From Myxococcota bacterium (GTDB lineage: Bacteria; Myxococcota_A; UBA796; JAFGLY01): DNA of 64,000 nt. This document shows positions 35,687-44,227 of the stretch, in pieces. The stretch spans positions 42,050 through 106,049 of the forward strand of contig JAJRWT010000008.1 of assembly GCA_024276675.1 (NCBI GenBank), given 5' to 3'. The notes under the pieces are model-generated. The model had not been told where the DNA came from. It saw only the letters and a list, made by a program, of their open reading frames with translations, and ran no database searches. Each line of letters opens with the position of its first letter. Within the stretch, counting starts at the first letter, position 1. Both the position numbers and the translations under genes were made by a program.

Positions 35687-36849
35687 TGCGGCAACTCGGT
35701 GCAAAATCCGCTGAGAGAATTGGAAAAGGCGGACAACTGTTCCTGGGAGAGGTTGTCGGTGATGAAGACGAAATCGTCCAGATAGCCCTGGAAGTACTCT
35801 CTGTCCTTGTTGGTTCCCATGGTGCTGGATGCGTTGGCCCCCAGCGTAATGATGGAGTAGCCCCAATCAGGGTCGATGATTTCAGTGTATCCCCCCAGGT
35901 CCACGTGACTGATTTTCTCGGCGGAGCAGTACACGCTGGCTTGGAGTTCATTGGCATCCACGAGGAGAGCCATGTGGGTCCACCCCTCGGAGCTGATACA
36001 CGTGGTCCACTCGTCCAAAACGAACTCGTGTAGGTTGCCTTCCGAGGAGAGTGCCCATTTGAGAGCCAGCTTGTCTATGTACAGTTCGATGGCGAGGGAC
36101 AGCAACACATCTTCCCCCTTCTCGACGCTGAGGATTGGCCCCTGGGCGCTCCCCAGTGTCTCGGTGTTGGCGCGAATCCATACCAGGGCTGACAGGAACC
36201 CCGTCGAAACGACCGTGCTGGCGCTGCCAACCAGCAGAGTTCCCTCCTGGGACAGGTCCATGGCTTCGAAGTAATGGCCATCGGTAATGGAGATATCGGA
36301 GGCTTGGCCCAAGTCGTCTTCCAGGTAACCGTTGTTGGCGTAGCCCGAGAGATCCTTTACCGTGTTGCCGGTGATGTCGTTGGCGTTGAATGTCCAGTGA
36401 ATCAGGGCGCTCTCCTGGTAGGGATCACAGGAGAAAACATCGACAGGTACCTTCGATTCACCCGTATGCCCAGAAAGGTCGAAGCCCGTTGCGACAATGG
36501 ATGTCGCACCAAGGGGAAGCTCTTCAATGAACGAATAGTTGTCTCCACCGTCGTAGTCGGCGTCGGCCATGCTGAAGGAGATACTGTCGATGTTCTGGTA
36601 CGACAGATCCAGAGATCTCATGTCGCCGTCCTTGTCGAAGGCGTGTACTTCAAAGCCATAGTCCACTTCTTCCCAGAAGCTGGCGGGGTCTGAGTCCTCA
36701 GGAGGCGCGATGAAGTTGACCTCGGGAGCGTTGCCAGCATTGGATGAGATACCTGTTTCGCCAGTTTCGGAGTGATATCCATTGTTTTCTGGAAATGGAG
36801 CATGGCATGAGAGGAAAAGCAATGGCGGTATTGCGTGGAAGGCAGCCAT
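35683..36849 (-). CDS. LamG-like domain lipoprotein
   Basis: This 388-residue protein starts at the ATG at 36849, because the signal MAAFHAIPPLLFLSC with lipidated Cys15 begins there; the longer reading upstream has no signal. The N-terminal part is Asp-rich and Ig-like. Residues about 185-380 fit a concanavalin/LamG fold (ALIHWTFNANDITGNTVKDL, WTHMALLVD and a YFQGYLDDFVFI ending). LamG domains usually bind carbohydrate or matrix proteins. It may be displayed on the outer membrane. The stop overlaps the next lipoprotein gene. Confidence 0.78.
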   Translation of the reverse strand: MAAFHAIPPLLFLSCHAPFPENNGYHSETGETGISSNAGNAPEVNFIAPPEDSDPASFWEEVDYGFEVHAFDKDGDMRSLDLSYQNIDSISFSMADADYDGGDNYSFIEELPLGATSIVATGFDLSGHTGESKVPVDVFSCDPYQESALIHWTFNANDITGNTVKDLSGYANNGYLEDDLGQASDISITDGHYFEAMDLSQEGTLLVGSASTVVSTGFLSALVWIRANTETLGSAQGPILSVEKGEDVLLSLAIELYIDKLALKWALSSEGNLHEFVLDEWTTCISSEGWTHMALLVDANELQASVYCSAEKISHVDLGGYTEIIDPDWGYSIITLGANASSTMGTNKDREYFQGYLDDFVFITDNLSQEQLSAFSNSLSGFCTELPQ

Positions 36850-36978
36850 GGTGTGTCTCTCGTAGGACTTGGTGAGGTGCGGGGTGTCGAAAACCCAGGC
36901 CAGGCCTGGCATCGTGCCGGACAGGTAGCAGTACGTTTGTGATTCCCAGTAACCTCTCAGAAGGCTATCATTGGCCAC

Positions 36979-37911
36979 ATGTCATTGCTTCCACTTTCTG
37001 AAGGTGCCCATGTGGCCATTGTGTCTCCTTCGGGGCGATTTGATACACAGCGTCTCGAGGCTGGACTCCGAGTCATCGAGGGCTGGGGCCTCAGGCCCGT
37101 GAGGGCTCCCGGACTGGGCCGGGCCCATCGCTATCTTGCGGGTTCCGACGAAGACCGCCTGGAAGACCTGATTTGGGCGATGACGGCACCCGATGTGGAC
37201 GCCGTATGGATCGCGAGGGGCGGCTATGGTCTCGCGAGATTGCTCTCCCGAATCCCCTGGGATTCCATTCGCAGCGCACAGGCACCACGTCCTGTCATCG
37301 GCTTCAGTGATTCCACCGCGCTTTTCTGTGCAATGTGGGTTCATGGCCTTCCGTCGGCCCTGCACGCACCCGTACTTCACAGCCTCGCTGACCACGTCGA
37401 TGACGCGAGTCGTGAGGCATGCCGTAGAGTCCTCATGGAGCCACCGGTCGAAACGCGGTGGAGCGGAAGCCTGATCAGGCCTGGCTCGTTGGATCGCCAG
37501 GCCAGGGGACCACTGTTGGGCGGCAACCTGTGTACCATGGCCAGTCTGGCTGGAACCGGAGATCTTCCCAGTTTCAAAGGTGCCGTGCTGTTGCTGGAGG
37601 AAGTAGCCGAAGCACCCTACCGAATCGACAGGATGTTGGTGCAACTTCTGCGCAGCGGCGCATTTGACGGCGTTGCGGGAGTTGTCCTGGGGCAGCTCGT
37701 GGATTGTGATGCGCCCGCGGGAGCCAGTTGGAGAATCGAAGAAGTGTTCGCCGAGTTGCTGCCTGGCGCTGTGCCGGTCATGGCCGGAATGCCAGTGGGG
37801 CACGGAGCCGACAACCATGCTTTTCCGTGGGGGGCGCCGGCGTTGATGGATGACGCCGGCCTGCGATGGCGAGTGCCGGATTCACTCCCTGCCCGTACTC
37901 CATCCAAATGA
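36979..37911 (+). CDS. ldcA: LD-carboxypeptidase (peptidase S66)
   Basis: This 310-residue cytoplasmic enzyme trims the terminal D-Ala from murein tetrapeptides during peptidoglycan recycling. The serine protease triad of S66 is visible: nucleophile Ser in IGFSDSTAL, Glu in LLLEEVAEAPYRIDR, and His in VGHGADNHAFPWG. The N-terminus HVAIVSPSGR and VWIARGGYGLARLL match the family. Length is normal. It lies divergent from the LamG lipoprotein with about 130 bp between starts, and converges on the kinase gene 37 bp downstream. Confidence 0.93.
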   Translation: MSLLPLSEGAHVAIVSPSGRFDTQRLEAGLRVIEGWGLRPVRAPGLGRAHRYLAGSDEDRLEDLIWAMTAPDVDAVWIARGGYGLARLLSRIPWDSIRSAQAPRPVIGFSDSTALFCAMWVHGLPSALHAPVLHSLADHVDDASREACRRVLMEPPVETRWSGSLIRPGSLDRQARGPLLGGNLCTMASLAGTGDLPSFKGAVLLLEEVAEAPYRIDRMLVQLLRSGAFDGVAGVVLGQLVDCDAPAGASWRIEEVFAELLPGAVPVMAGMPVGHGADNHAFPWGAPALMDDAGLRWRVPDSLPARTPSK

Positions 37912-37948
37912 AGCCAGGTCTGCCCTTTCTGGAGGGGAGTTCGATGGT

Positions 37949-40636
37949 TCATGAACCGCCAAGCACATGTTTGGCACTCAGGGCGAGTCGGAAACCCACG
38001 CTGGATTTGCGTGTGGTGGACTTCATGCTGGTCCGACTGGCGGCCCTTGCGCGCCTGACCGAAAGATCGAAGGCTCCTCCCTTGACGATTCTTCTGACAA
38101 TCCCCGTACGGGCCGTGGTGTCGCTGACCTTGAGTTCAGGGGGCAGATCCGCCCATGCACCATGATGGTGCAAGCCTCGTTGCATCATGATTTCGGCGCA
38201 CCAATCGGCCACACCGCCAGCCAGACCGCGGACGTCATAGGGGCTCGAGTCAATGGGAAACTCAGCGATTCCTGGAGAACCGGGGTGGTACAGGACGCTT
38301 TTTCGCGTACAGTGGAACGATGGATCACTGTATTGGCCCCAGGGGAAGGCGCGACCATCAACGCCCCGGGTGGCTTTCTCCCGCTCGGCTTCACCAACGA
38401 GTCTATATGGTACGCCGGTTTGTTTCTGCAACCATAGACAATAGGCGGCGGCATCGTGCCAGGAGACCCCGGAAACCGGGGAGTCGCCCAAGGCGGCAGC
38501 CATGGTGCCCTGCCTGGGAAGGTGGAACAGACCGGCTTGGTCCCGCACGTAGAGGGGCTGGACTGGTCCTCCTGGGCGGTCCGGCACACCCGGGAGGCGG
38601 GAGTTGGCTTCGCTGCCCCGGCCCTCCCGGACGAGTGAGTTGATGAAACGAAGGTATTCCGCGTTGGTCACAGGGAAACGCCCGATAAAGAAGCCTTCGA
38701 CCCACAGACGTTGGTGTGGTAGACCTCCAGAGGACTCGGGATCTCCACCCAGGACGGTCCACCCCCGGGGAATGTAGACCATGCCCTTTGGTACTCGGTT
38801 CGCGAGAGGGAGGGGAATTGCCGCCGGAGTATGCTCGCCGGGAGCATTGGAACGCCAGGTGTGGTCTCGCTCGATGTGTATGGGGTAGTGGACAGGGATG
38901 TACCCAGGTAGACGGATGATCAGGAGGTAGCTGCCGGTGGACAACGAGACGTCCATCAGTGGGGTGGGGCCCATTACCTCGCATGAGGTGCGCACGAGAC
39001 GACGCGCTCGCATATCGTGACGGAGAATCTGGACCTGGGCCCCAGGCGGGTCGGTCACCAGTGAAAACACGCCCTTTCTGTTGAGGAGGTTCGTGTGGTG
39101 GCCAATATCGTATTCCTGTACGAGTCGCTCGAAGGAACGAGCCAGAACCCTGTCTCCGAAGGCGATGGCCGTGTCGTGGCGATGCAGGTACAGGTCCGCC
39201 AGGGCCGCCCTGGCCTCCGGGAGATCCGGACTATGCTCCAGGGCGGCACGGAGTTGTTCCGCGACGTCCTGGAAGGCGTCTTCCATGTTCACCAAGTCGC
39301 TGATTGCGGTTTCTTCGTCCTGCCAACATCGCTCCTTCAGTTCCAGGGGATCGGTGCTGCGCAGTCGAGCCACTGCTCGAGCCACACGTTCTCGTTTCCG
39401 GAGCGCCATCCTGTGCTGCTTCTTCAGGGTCTGGATTCGCCTCTTGGCCGATTCCACCATCTCTCTGGCACGTTCACGTGCCCTTGCTCCTTCCAGCCAG
39501 TCTTCGATCTCTGCCGCGAGAAGCGACGCGTCGGCGAAACGGTCCCCGGGGTCGGCCGCCAGGGACTTGCGGCAGATGGTCAGAAGTGTGGCGGGGATCC
39601 AGGGTGCATCGTGAAACTGTGGGGGACCACGTCGTACACGTTCCAGGGCTTCTGCTGCCGAGAGACCACGGTATGGGTGGTCACCGAAGAGGATCATGTA
39701 GAGAATTCCACCCAGGGCATAGACATCTGAAGCCGGTGTGAGGGCCCGGTGCTCGCCCCTGGCCTGCTCCGGGGACATGAAGGCCGGAGTCCCCGCTATG
39801 GCGCCCTTGTCGGTGGCCAGAGGTCCCAGGAGAATCGTGCGCGGGGAGACTTGGGACCCCGGGGGTTTCTTCGACCGAGTACGTGGCGTGGGGACCGGCC
39901 TGGCCAATCCCCAGTCAATGACCATGACTTCGCCGAAATCGCCCACGAGAACATTGTCTGGTTTCAGATCTCGGTGTACGACTCCTCGCGAGTGCGCATA
40001 GGCCACCGCCTCGCACAGCTTCAAGAATGCATCCACCATCCGGCGGAAGGACCAACCTGTCTCCGTGGCCGCCAACACTCCGCTACGAAGCCGCTGTTCA
40101 TGGACTTCTTCTATGATTGCGGTGAAGGGGCGCCCTCGGGCTTCCTTGGCGGTGAAGAACCATCTACCGTCGGGGAACTGCCCCAGATCATGTACGGGTA
40201 CGATGCCCGGGTGAGCCAGTTGGGCATTTATCTGGGCTTCCTCCATGAAACGTACAACCGCCTGTTCCGGATGCTTGAGATCGGCTCTTATAACCTTGAG
40301 GGCAAGGATCCTTCGCAAGAGGCGATCATAGACCCTGTGTACTTCACCCATGCTGCCTCTTCCGATGAAGCCCAGGTGCCAGTAGCGTTCGGGAAGGCTG
40401 GGAGCCTGGTAGGAGGAATCAGTCGGAGGTTGAGTGTCGTCGGGTTGCGAGGGAATGGCGGAGACGGTGTCGTCCACCGAATCGAGATCCTCCACGTAGG
40501 ATGCCGTGGCGCTGGGTGGATCCGTGGTGATTCCCTGCAGCAGGAGCGTTTCCAGCGACAGACGCGTGGTGTCGTCGATGGGGAGCGTGCCCAGGAACTC
40601 TTTGAACCTGTTGAGGATCTCGTGCGTGGCGGTCAA
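37949..40636 (-). CDS. Ser/Thr protein kinase with PEGA and FGE-like C-terminal domains
   Basis: This 895-residue kinase has a Gly loop GRGSMGEV at 92-99, catalytic Lys114 in ILALKVIR, HRDLKPDN with Asp223 and DWGLAR at 241-246 in place of DFG, a variant common in bacterial kinases. Coiled, Arg/Glu-rich helices follow. Next is a PEGA-type segment (GSYLLIIRLPGYIPVHYPI), then a formylglycine-generating-enzyme/SUMF1-like domain from about 645 (GMVYIPRGWTVLGGDP, FFIGRFPVTNAEYLRF, GRAFPWG, WCAE). The second catalytic Cys of true FGE is not evident near the C-terminus, so the domain may only bind. No transmembrane helix is apparent. Such fusions are characteristic of Myxococcota and Planctomycetes signalling. 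Confidence 0.9.
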   Translation of the reverse strand: MTATHEILNRFKEFLGTLPIDDTTRLSLETLLLQGITTDPPSATASYVEDLDSVDDTVSAIPSQPDDTQPPTDSSYQAPSLPERYWHLGFIGRGSMGEVHRVYDRLLRRILALKVIRADLKHPEQAVVRFMEEAQINAQLAHPGIVPVHDLGQFPDGRWFFTAKEARGRPFTAIIEEVHEQRLRSGVLAATETGWSFRRMVDAFLKLCEAVAYAHSRGVVHRDLKPDNVLVGDFGEVMVIDWGLARPVPTPRTRSKKPPGSQVSPRTILLGPLATDKGAIAGTPAFMSPEQARGEHRALTPASDVYALGGILYMILFGDHPYRGLSAAEALERVRRGPPQFHDAPWIPATLLTICRKSLAADPGDRFADASLLAAEIEDWLEGARARERAREMVESAKRRIQTLKKQHRMALRKRERVARAVARLRSTDPLELKERCWQDEETAISDLVNMEDAFQDVAEQLRAALEHSPDLPEARAALADLYLHRHDTAIAFGDRVLARSFERLVQEYDIGHHTNLLNRKGVFSLVTDPPGAQVQILRHDMRARRLVRTSCEVMGPTPLMDVSLSTGSYLLIIRLPGYIPVHYPIHIERDHTWRSNAPGEHTPAAIPLPLANRVPKGMVYIPRGWTVLGGDPESSGGLPHQRLWVEGFFIGRFPVTNAEYLRFINSLVREGRGSEANSRLPGVPDRPGGPVQPLYVRDQAGLFHLPRQGTMAAALGDSPVSGVSWHDAAAYCLWLQKQTGVPYRLVGEAEREKATRGVDGRAFPWGQYSDPSFHCTRKSVLYHPGSPGIAEFPIDSSPYDVRGLAGGVADWCAEIMMQRGLHHHGAWADLPPELKVSDTTARTGIVRRIVKGGAFDLSVRRARAASRTSMKSTTRKSSVGFRLALSAKHVLGGS

Positions 40637-40700
40637 GTAGTATCTCAGCTATGCGCCGCGAAGGGAAAGTGTGTCGATGGACACTGCTTCGCTTGCCGGG

Positions 40701-41774
40701 TCAGAGGCTGTACATCATGTACTGGAGGATCATCAGCATGTCGCTGCTACCGTTCTTGGCCACGCGGAAGGTACTGAAGACGACTTTACCTTCGCCGGAA
40801 GTGAAAGAGATGAGCAACGGTGACGAGGGAATGGTGTACTCTGAAGTACCGTCCTTGTAGCTGACCGAGCCGGTGAGGTGTACCGATACGGAACCGTCGA
40901 CGCTCTCTATGGGAGGCCAGACCGGCAGGTCGTATTCTATGGAAACATAGTTGGTACCGAGGAATTCTGCCATGGCTGCGTCGGAAACGGCTGCCTGGAC
41001 GTTGTCGTATTGGCCCATTTGCGCGGAGTCGGGGGAGCCATCGCCCGGGAAAGTAACGCGGCTGGGCCAGACCTGGTCGATGATGTCGTATGCCCAGTCC
41101 GATGCGTAGATATTGCCGCCCTCGTTCACGTACTCAAGGATGTTTTCCTGGATATCGCCCACAATGCCTTCGGTGTCGGAATCGTCGGTGTCGTAAATTA
41201 CGTCTTCTTCGATGTGCCCGCCGTTGAAGAAGATGATGTCGTAGGTTTCCATGGTGTTGGAGGAACCGAGAAACGCGGTGAGATCCTGGTAGCTAAGGCC
41301 GTCCACGAGGTCGTAGTTGGCGAAGCCCATGTCGGCGAGGACGTCCTGGAAGTCGTCGTAGTCGCCAGTGATGACGGCCACTTCCATTTCCAGTGGATCA
41401 AAGCAGTCTGGTTCATCCAGGAGGACGTGCTCACCATCTCCGACCCAGATTTCCGCGTGGGTTTCGAGGATTTCATAACCGTATTGTACATATACGGTGT
41501 ACTCGTTGTCCTGGGGGAGGTCGTCCAGGAGCCAATAGCCGTCGCGGTCGCTGTATGCCGTGCGGGTGTCGTATATGACTCCGTCGGAGTCGTAGATGTG
41601 AGTGTAGATCTGGGCATCCGGCAGCCAGGTACGCCCCGAAGGATCACATACACGGCCCTCGATGCTGCCGGGGTTGGGAGTGACCACCGGCTCTGGTTCA
41701 ACGAAGAATGTGGACTCGCTGCAGCCCATCGACAGTGCCGCCACTGCGGAAAAAAACTGAACTAAGGCTTTCAT
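40701..41774 (-). CDS. Lipoprotein with carboxypeptidase-regulatory-like and amidotransferase-like folds
   Basis: This 357-residue lipoprotein has signal MKALVQFFSAVAALSMGC with lipobox and Cys18. Residues about 35-120 look like a carboxypeptidase-regulatory/transthyretin fold (GSIEGRVCDPSGRTWLPDAQ, then DRDGYWLLDDLP). Residues about 130-357 show alternating alpha-beta elements (MEVAVITGDYDDFQDVLADM, YDIIFFNGGHIEED) like ThuA/class I amidotransferase-type domains that bind carbohydrate or act as scaffolds; the catalytic Cys is not obvious. It is very acidic and secreted. It shares a 330-bp divergent promoter region with the ATPase-helicase operon. Confidence 0.72.
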   Translation of the reverse strand: MKALVQFFSAVAALSMGCSESTFFVEPEPVVTPNPGSIEGRVCDPSGRTWLPDAQIYTHIYDSDGVIYDTRTAYSDRDGYWLLDDLPQDNEYTVYVQYGYEILETHAEIWVGDGEHVLLDEPDCFDPLEMEVAVITGDYDDFQDVLADMGFANYDLVDGLSYQDLTAFLGSSNTMETYDIIFFNGGHIEEDVIYDTDDSDTEGIVGDIQENILEYVNEGGNIYASDWAYDIIDQVWPSRVTFPGDGSPDSAQMGQYDNVQAAVSDAAMAEFLGTNYVSIEYDLPVWPPIESVDGSVSVHLTGSVSYKDGTSEYTIPSSPLLISFTSGEGKVVFSTFRVAKNGSSDMLMILQYMMYSL

Positions 41775-42104
41775 GGACGTGCCTCTTTCTGGTCAAGTGA
41801 AATTGACATCTACCGAAACTTATCTTCGATCGTGACCGAAGGTCAAGCACAAATGCACCTTGGAGCCCATGGGAACTCCTGTCAGGGCAAAACAACATGA
41901 CCGAACGAGATATACTGCCTTTTTCTTTGCATGGTCCCAGGCGACGCGTAATTCTATGGCCCAGGGAGCCTCCACTTCGAGTGGTGCCGTCAGTCCATGC
42001 GCGAGTCCCCTGACAGTCGAAGGGTTTCTCCCCTGTCGACAGCTCCCCGGTCTTCTCAGCAAGCCTTCGCTCCATCCGTCGGGAGTCCGACCATGGGAGG
42101 TTCA
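41775..42104. other. Divergent promoter region, lipoprotein / ATPase-helicase operon
   Basis: This 330-bp spacer is rich in short motifs. TTGACA occurs at 41803-41808 on the plus strand without a good -10 partner, TATACT at 41911-41916 is a possible plus-strand -10, and CTGTCGACAG at 42033-42042 is a perfect 10-bp palindrome. No credible gene is seen. Confidence 0.4.
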
Positions 42105-42944
42105 ATGGAGGAAGAGAGCAGTCACACGATGAGTATGCCCGACCCCTCCAGGATGGAGGACATTTCAAACCAACTTCGCAAGCGCGCCAGAGTCCTGCAA
42201 TCTCTTGCCAGGTCCATCAAGGAAGAATCCCCCAGGGCCGTCGAGAAGGCGCTCGGCCAGTTGGCCGCCTTGCCAAGGCAATCCGACGAACCCCAACTGC
42301 AGGCGGCCGGCAACTGGCTGCGCCAGGAGCGCGCCACCCGGCGCCAACGCCTCTCCGCCGACCTCAGGCGGCTATGCGCGGAGTCGGGCGTCGAGATCCT
42401 CGTCCTTTCGAAAGACCCCCTGGAACTCCGCCTCGTACCCCTGTCGGTATCCCTGGATCTGGCCAGGAACCGGGCCGAACTGGCTTTTGCAAACCAAATC
42501 CTGCTGCGTTGCGAAGCGCAGGCCCCTGCCATCATGGAAGCCCGCCTGGCAGCCCTGCAAACCCTGGAAGGCAGGGACTGGAACCCGGGAGCCTACCTGG
42601 AACTTCTTCTCGAAACCTGGATGACCCTGCGCAAACAGAAGGGCGAGGACTGGGTGGAGCTGGTGGAAATCCTTCCCGCCCTGGTCATGGCGCTCCAGAC
42701 AAAACGTTTCAAGAGGGACCCATCCGCCAGGAACTTCACTCCCTATCCCAGGGTGCGGTTTGCCTGGGATCTGTGGCGACTTCGTCGTGACAGGGCATTG
42801 GCAACCGGCTCCTGGAGACTGTCCCTGGGACCGGCCACGGGAGGAACCACGAGAAACAAGAGCCGGGTCCTCTGGCTCGAAGACTCACGCGGGCAGGGAC
42901 AATACCACCTGACCATGCGCTTTATCAAAGAGAATCGCACATGA
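42105..42944 (+). CDS. Unknown protein, first gene of ATPase-helicase operon
   Basis: I do not recognise this 279-residue soluble protein. The ATG at 42105 has GGGAGG 4 bases upstream; an ATG at 42129 is also possible. Residues about 15-90 are strongly helical, charged and probably coiled coil (RKRARVLQSLARSIKEES, RQERATRRQRLSADLRRLC). A beta-rich segment follows (VEILVLSKDPLELRLVPLSV), then more helices and an Arg-rich region (RFAWDLWRLRRDRALATGSW). No TerB, methyltransferase or nuclease motif is seen. It is coupled to the next gene by ATGA (42941-42944). It is probably a DNA-binding or adaptor subunit of the four-gene module. Confidence 0.65.
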   Translation: MEEESSHTMSMPDPSRMEDISNQLRKRARVLQSLARSIKEESPRAVEKALGQLAALPRQSDEPQLQAAGNWLRQERATRRQRLSADLRRLCAESGVEILVLSKDPLELRLVPLSVSLDLARNRAELAFANQILLRCEAQAPAIMEARLAALQTLEGRDWNPGAYLELLLETWMTLRKQKGEDWVELVEILPALVMALQTKRFKRDPSARNFTPYPRVRFAWDLWRLRRDRALATGSWRLSLGPATGGTTRNKSRVLWLEDSRGQGQYHLTMRFIKENRT

Positions 42945-44227
42945 TCGAAAAAGCAGACACAACACCGCTCACACCAGCTCTCGCCCGAGACATTCTCTCC
43001 CGTGTGGGTGAAATAGGCCAACCTCCTGAAGTGGGGATCGAGCATCTCAACGTGGGGAACGAAAAGTACCTCTCGATTCTTGAAAAGGAATACCTTCTAC
43101 CCATGGCAACAGAGAGGCGCGGCTCCACCTTCAAGCTGGTGCAGGCCTATTTCGGCGGTGGGAAGACCCACTTCCTGTATTGCGTTCGCTCCATCGCCTG
43201 GCGGCATGGATTCGCCTCGGCCATGGTCGGGCTTTCACCCGATGAGTGCCCCTTCGACGATCCGGTGAGGATCTACCGTGCGGTGGCGGACGAGACGGCC
43301 TGGCCCCCCAGGGATCCCACGGTTCCACCCTCCAGGGGGCTGGATTCCGCCCTGCGGACTGCCATCGAAGAGCGCGTCGGTTCGGACGGCGAGGACGAAG
43401 TGGCCCAGTGGATCGAGACGGAACTTCGCCAGGCTTCCGTCGACGCTCCTTCCTACAGAAATGCATTCAGCAGGTACGCCATGGCCGTGCTGGAAGGCGA
43501 CATGGATGCCCAGGACGTCCTGGGCGCCTATCTTCGAGCCGAAGATGTCACTCTGGCCGAGCTGCGCCCCTTCGGGGTCAGAGAGCAGTTGTCCCGGAGC
43601 AGCGGCTTCAGGTTCATTCGGAGCCTGTGCCAGTGTCTCCAGGTGCTGGGAGTACCGGGCCTGCTCCTGGCCTTCGACGAACTGGATCGGAACCTGTCCC
43701 TGCCGCCGCGCCGCCGAAGGGCCGTGGCTGACAACCTCAGGCAGCTCATCGACCTGTGCGGACGTGAAGCCCTCCCCGGGCTCATGTGCCTCTACGCCGC
43801 CCCCCCCGAGTTCATGCGAAACGTGGTGGTGGAATACCCCGCGCTACAGCAACGTCTGGAAGGCCCCTCCACTCTCTCCGAGCGCAGCCCCCAGGCTGCT
43901 GTCATAGACCTGGAAAACCTTGATCTCGAAGCCCTGGAACTCTTGCAGGCGATAGGTGAGCGTATTCTGTCGCTGTTCGAAACGGCCTATTCCAGGGGGC
44001 TGGATACCGAGCTTCAAACCGAAAACATGAACAACCTGGCACGAGAGGTCATGTCCAGCTCTTTCGAGGTGGCCCATCGGCGTGCCTTCGTCAAGGCTGC
44101 GGTGGATCTCCTGCACCGTCAATCCGTCCAGGAAACCCCCCTCTCACCAGATGATCTGCGTGAACTGGCGGGGAAGGGAGCCGAAATCGTGTCCCTGGAC
44201 CTGGACTCCGGCTTCGAGGCGTTCTGA
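42941..44227 (+). CDS. P-loop ATPase, BREX BrxD-like (DUF2791-type)
   Basis: This 428-residue protein matches the BREX-type ATP-binding family in its Walker A, AYFGGGKTHFL at about 69-79 with the family-typical GKTH, and in Walker B LLLAFDEL at 241-248. The N-terminus (ARDILSRVGEIGQPPEVGIE HLNVG) is also family-like. Length is usual for BrxD. In BREX type 2 loci BrxD accompanies the Lhr-like helicase BrxHI; Shango defence also pairs a P-loop ATPase with a helicase. Here no PglX, PglZ or TerB gene lies nearby. Its stop overlaps the next start (TGATG). Confidence 0.82.
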   Translation: MIEKADTTPLTPALARDILSRVGEIGQPPEVGIEHLNVGNEKYLSILEKEYLLPMATERRGSTFKLVQAYFGGGKTHFLYCVRSIAWRHGFASAMVGLSPDECPFDDPVRIYRAVADETAWPPRDPTVPPSRGLDSALRTAIEERVGSDGEDEVAQWIETELRQASVDAPSYRNAFSRYAMAVLEGDMDAQDVLGAYLRAEDVTLAELRPFGVREQLSRSSGFRFIRSLCQCLQVLGVPGLLLAFDELDRNLSLPPRRRRAVADNLRQLIDLCGREALPGLMCLYAAPPEFMRNVVVEYPALQQRLEGPSTLSERSPQAAVIDLENLDLEALELLQAIGERILSLFETAYSRGLDTELQTENMNNLAREVMSSSFEVAHRRAFVKAAVDLLHRQSVQETPLSPDDLRELAGKGAEIVSLDLDSGFEAF

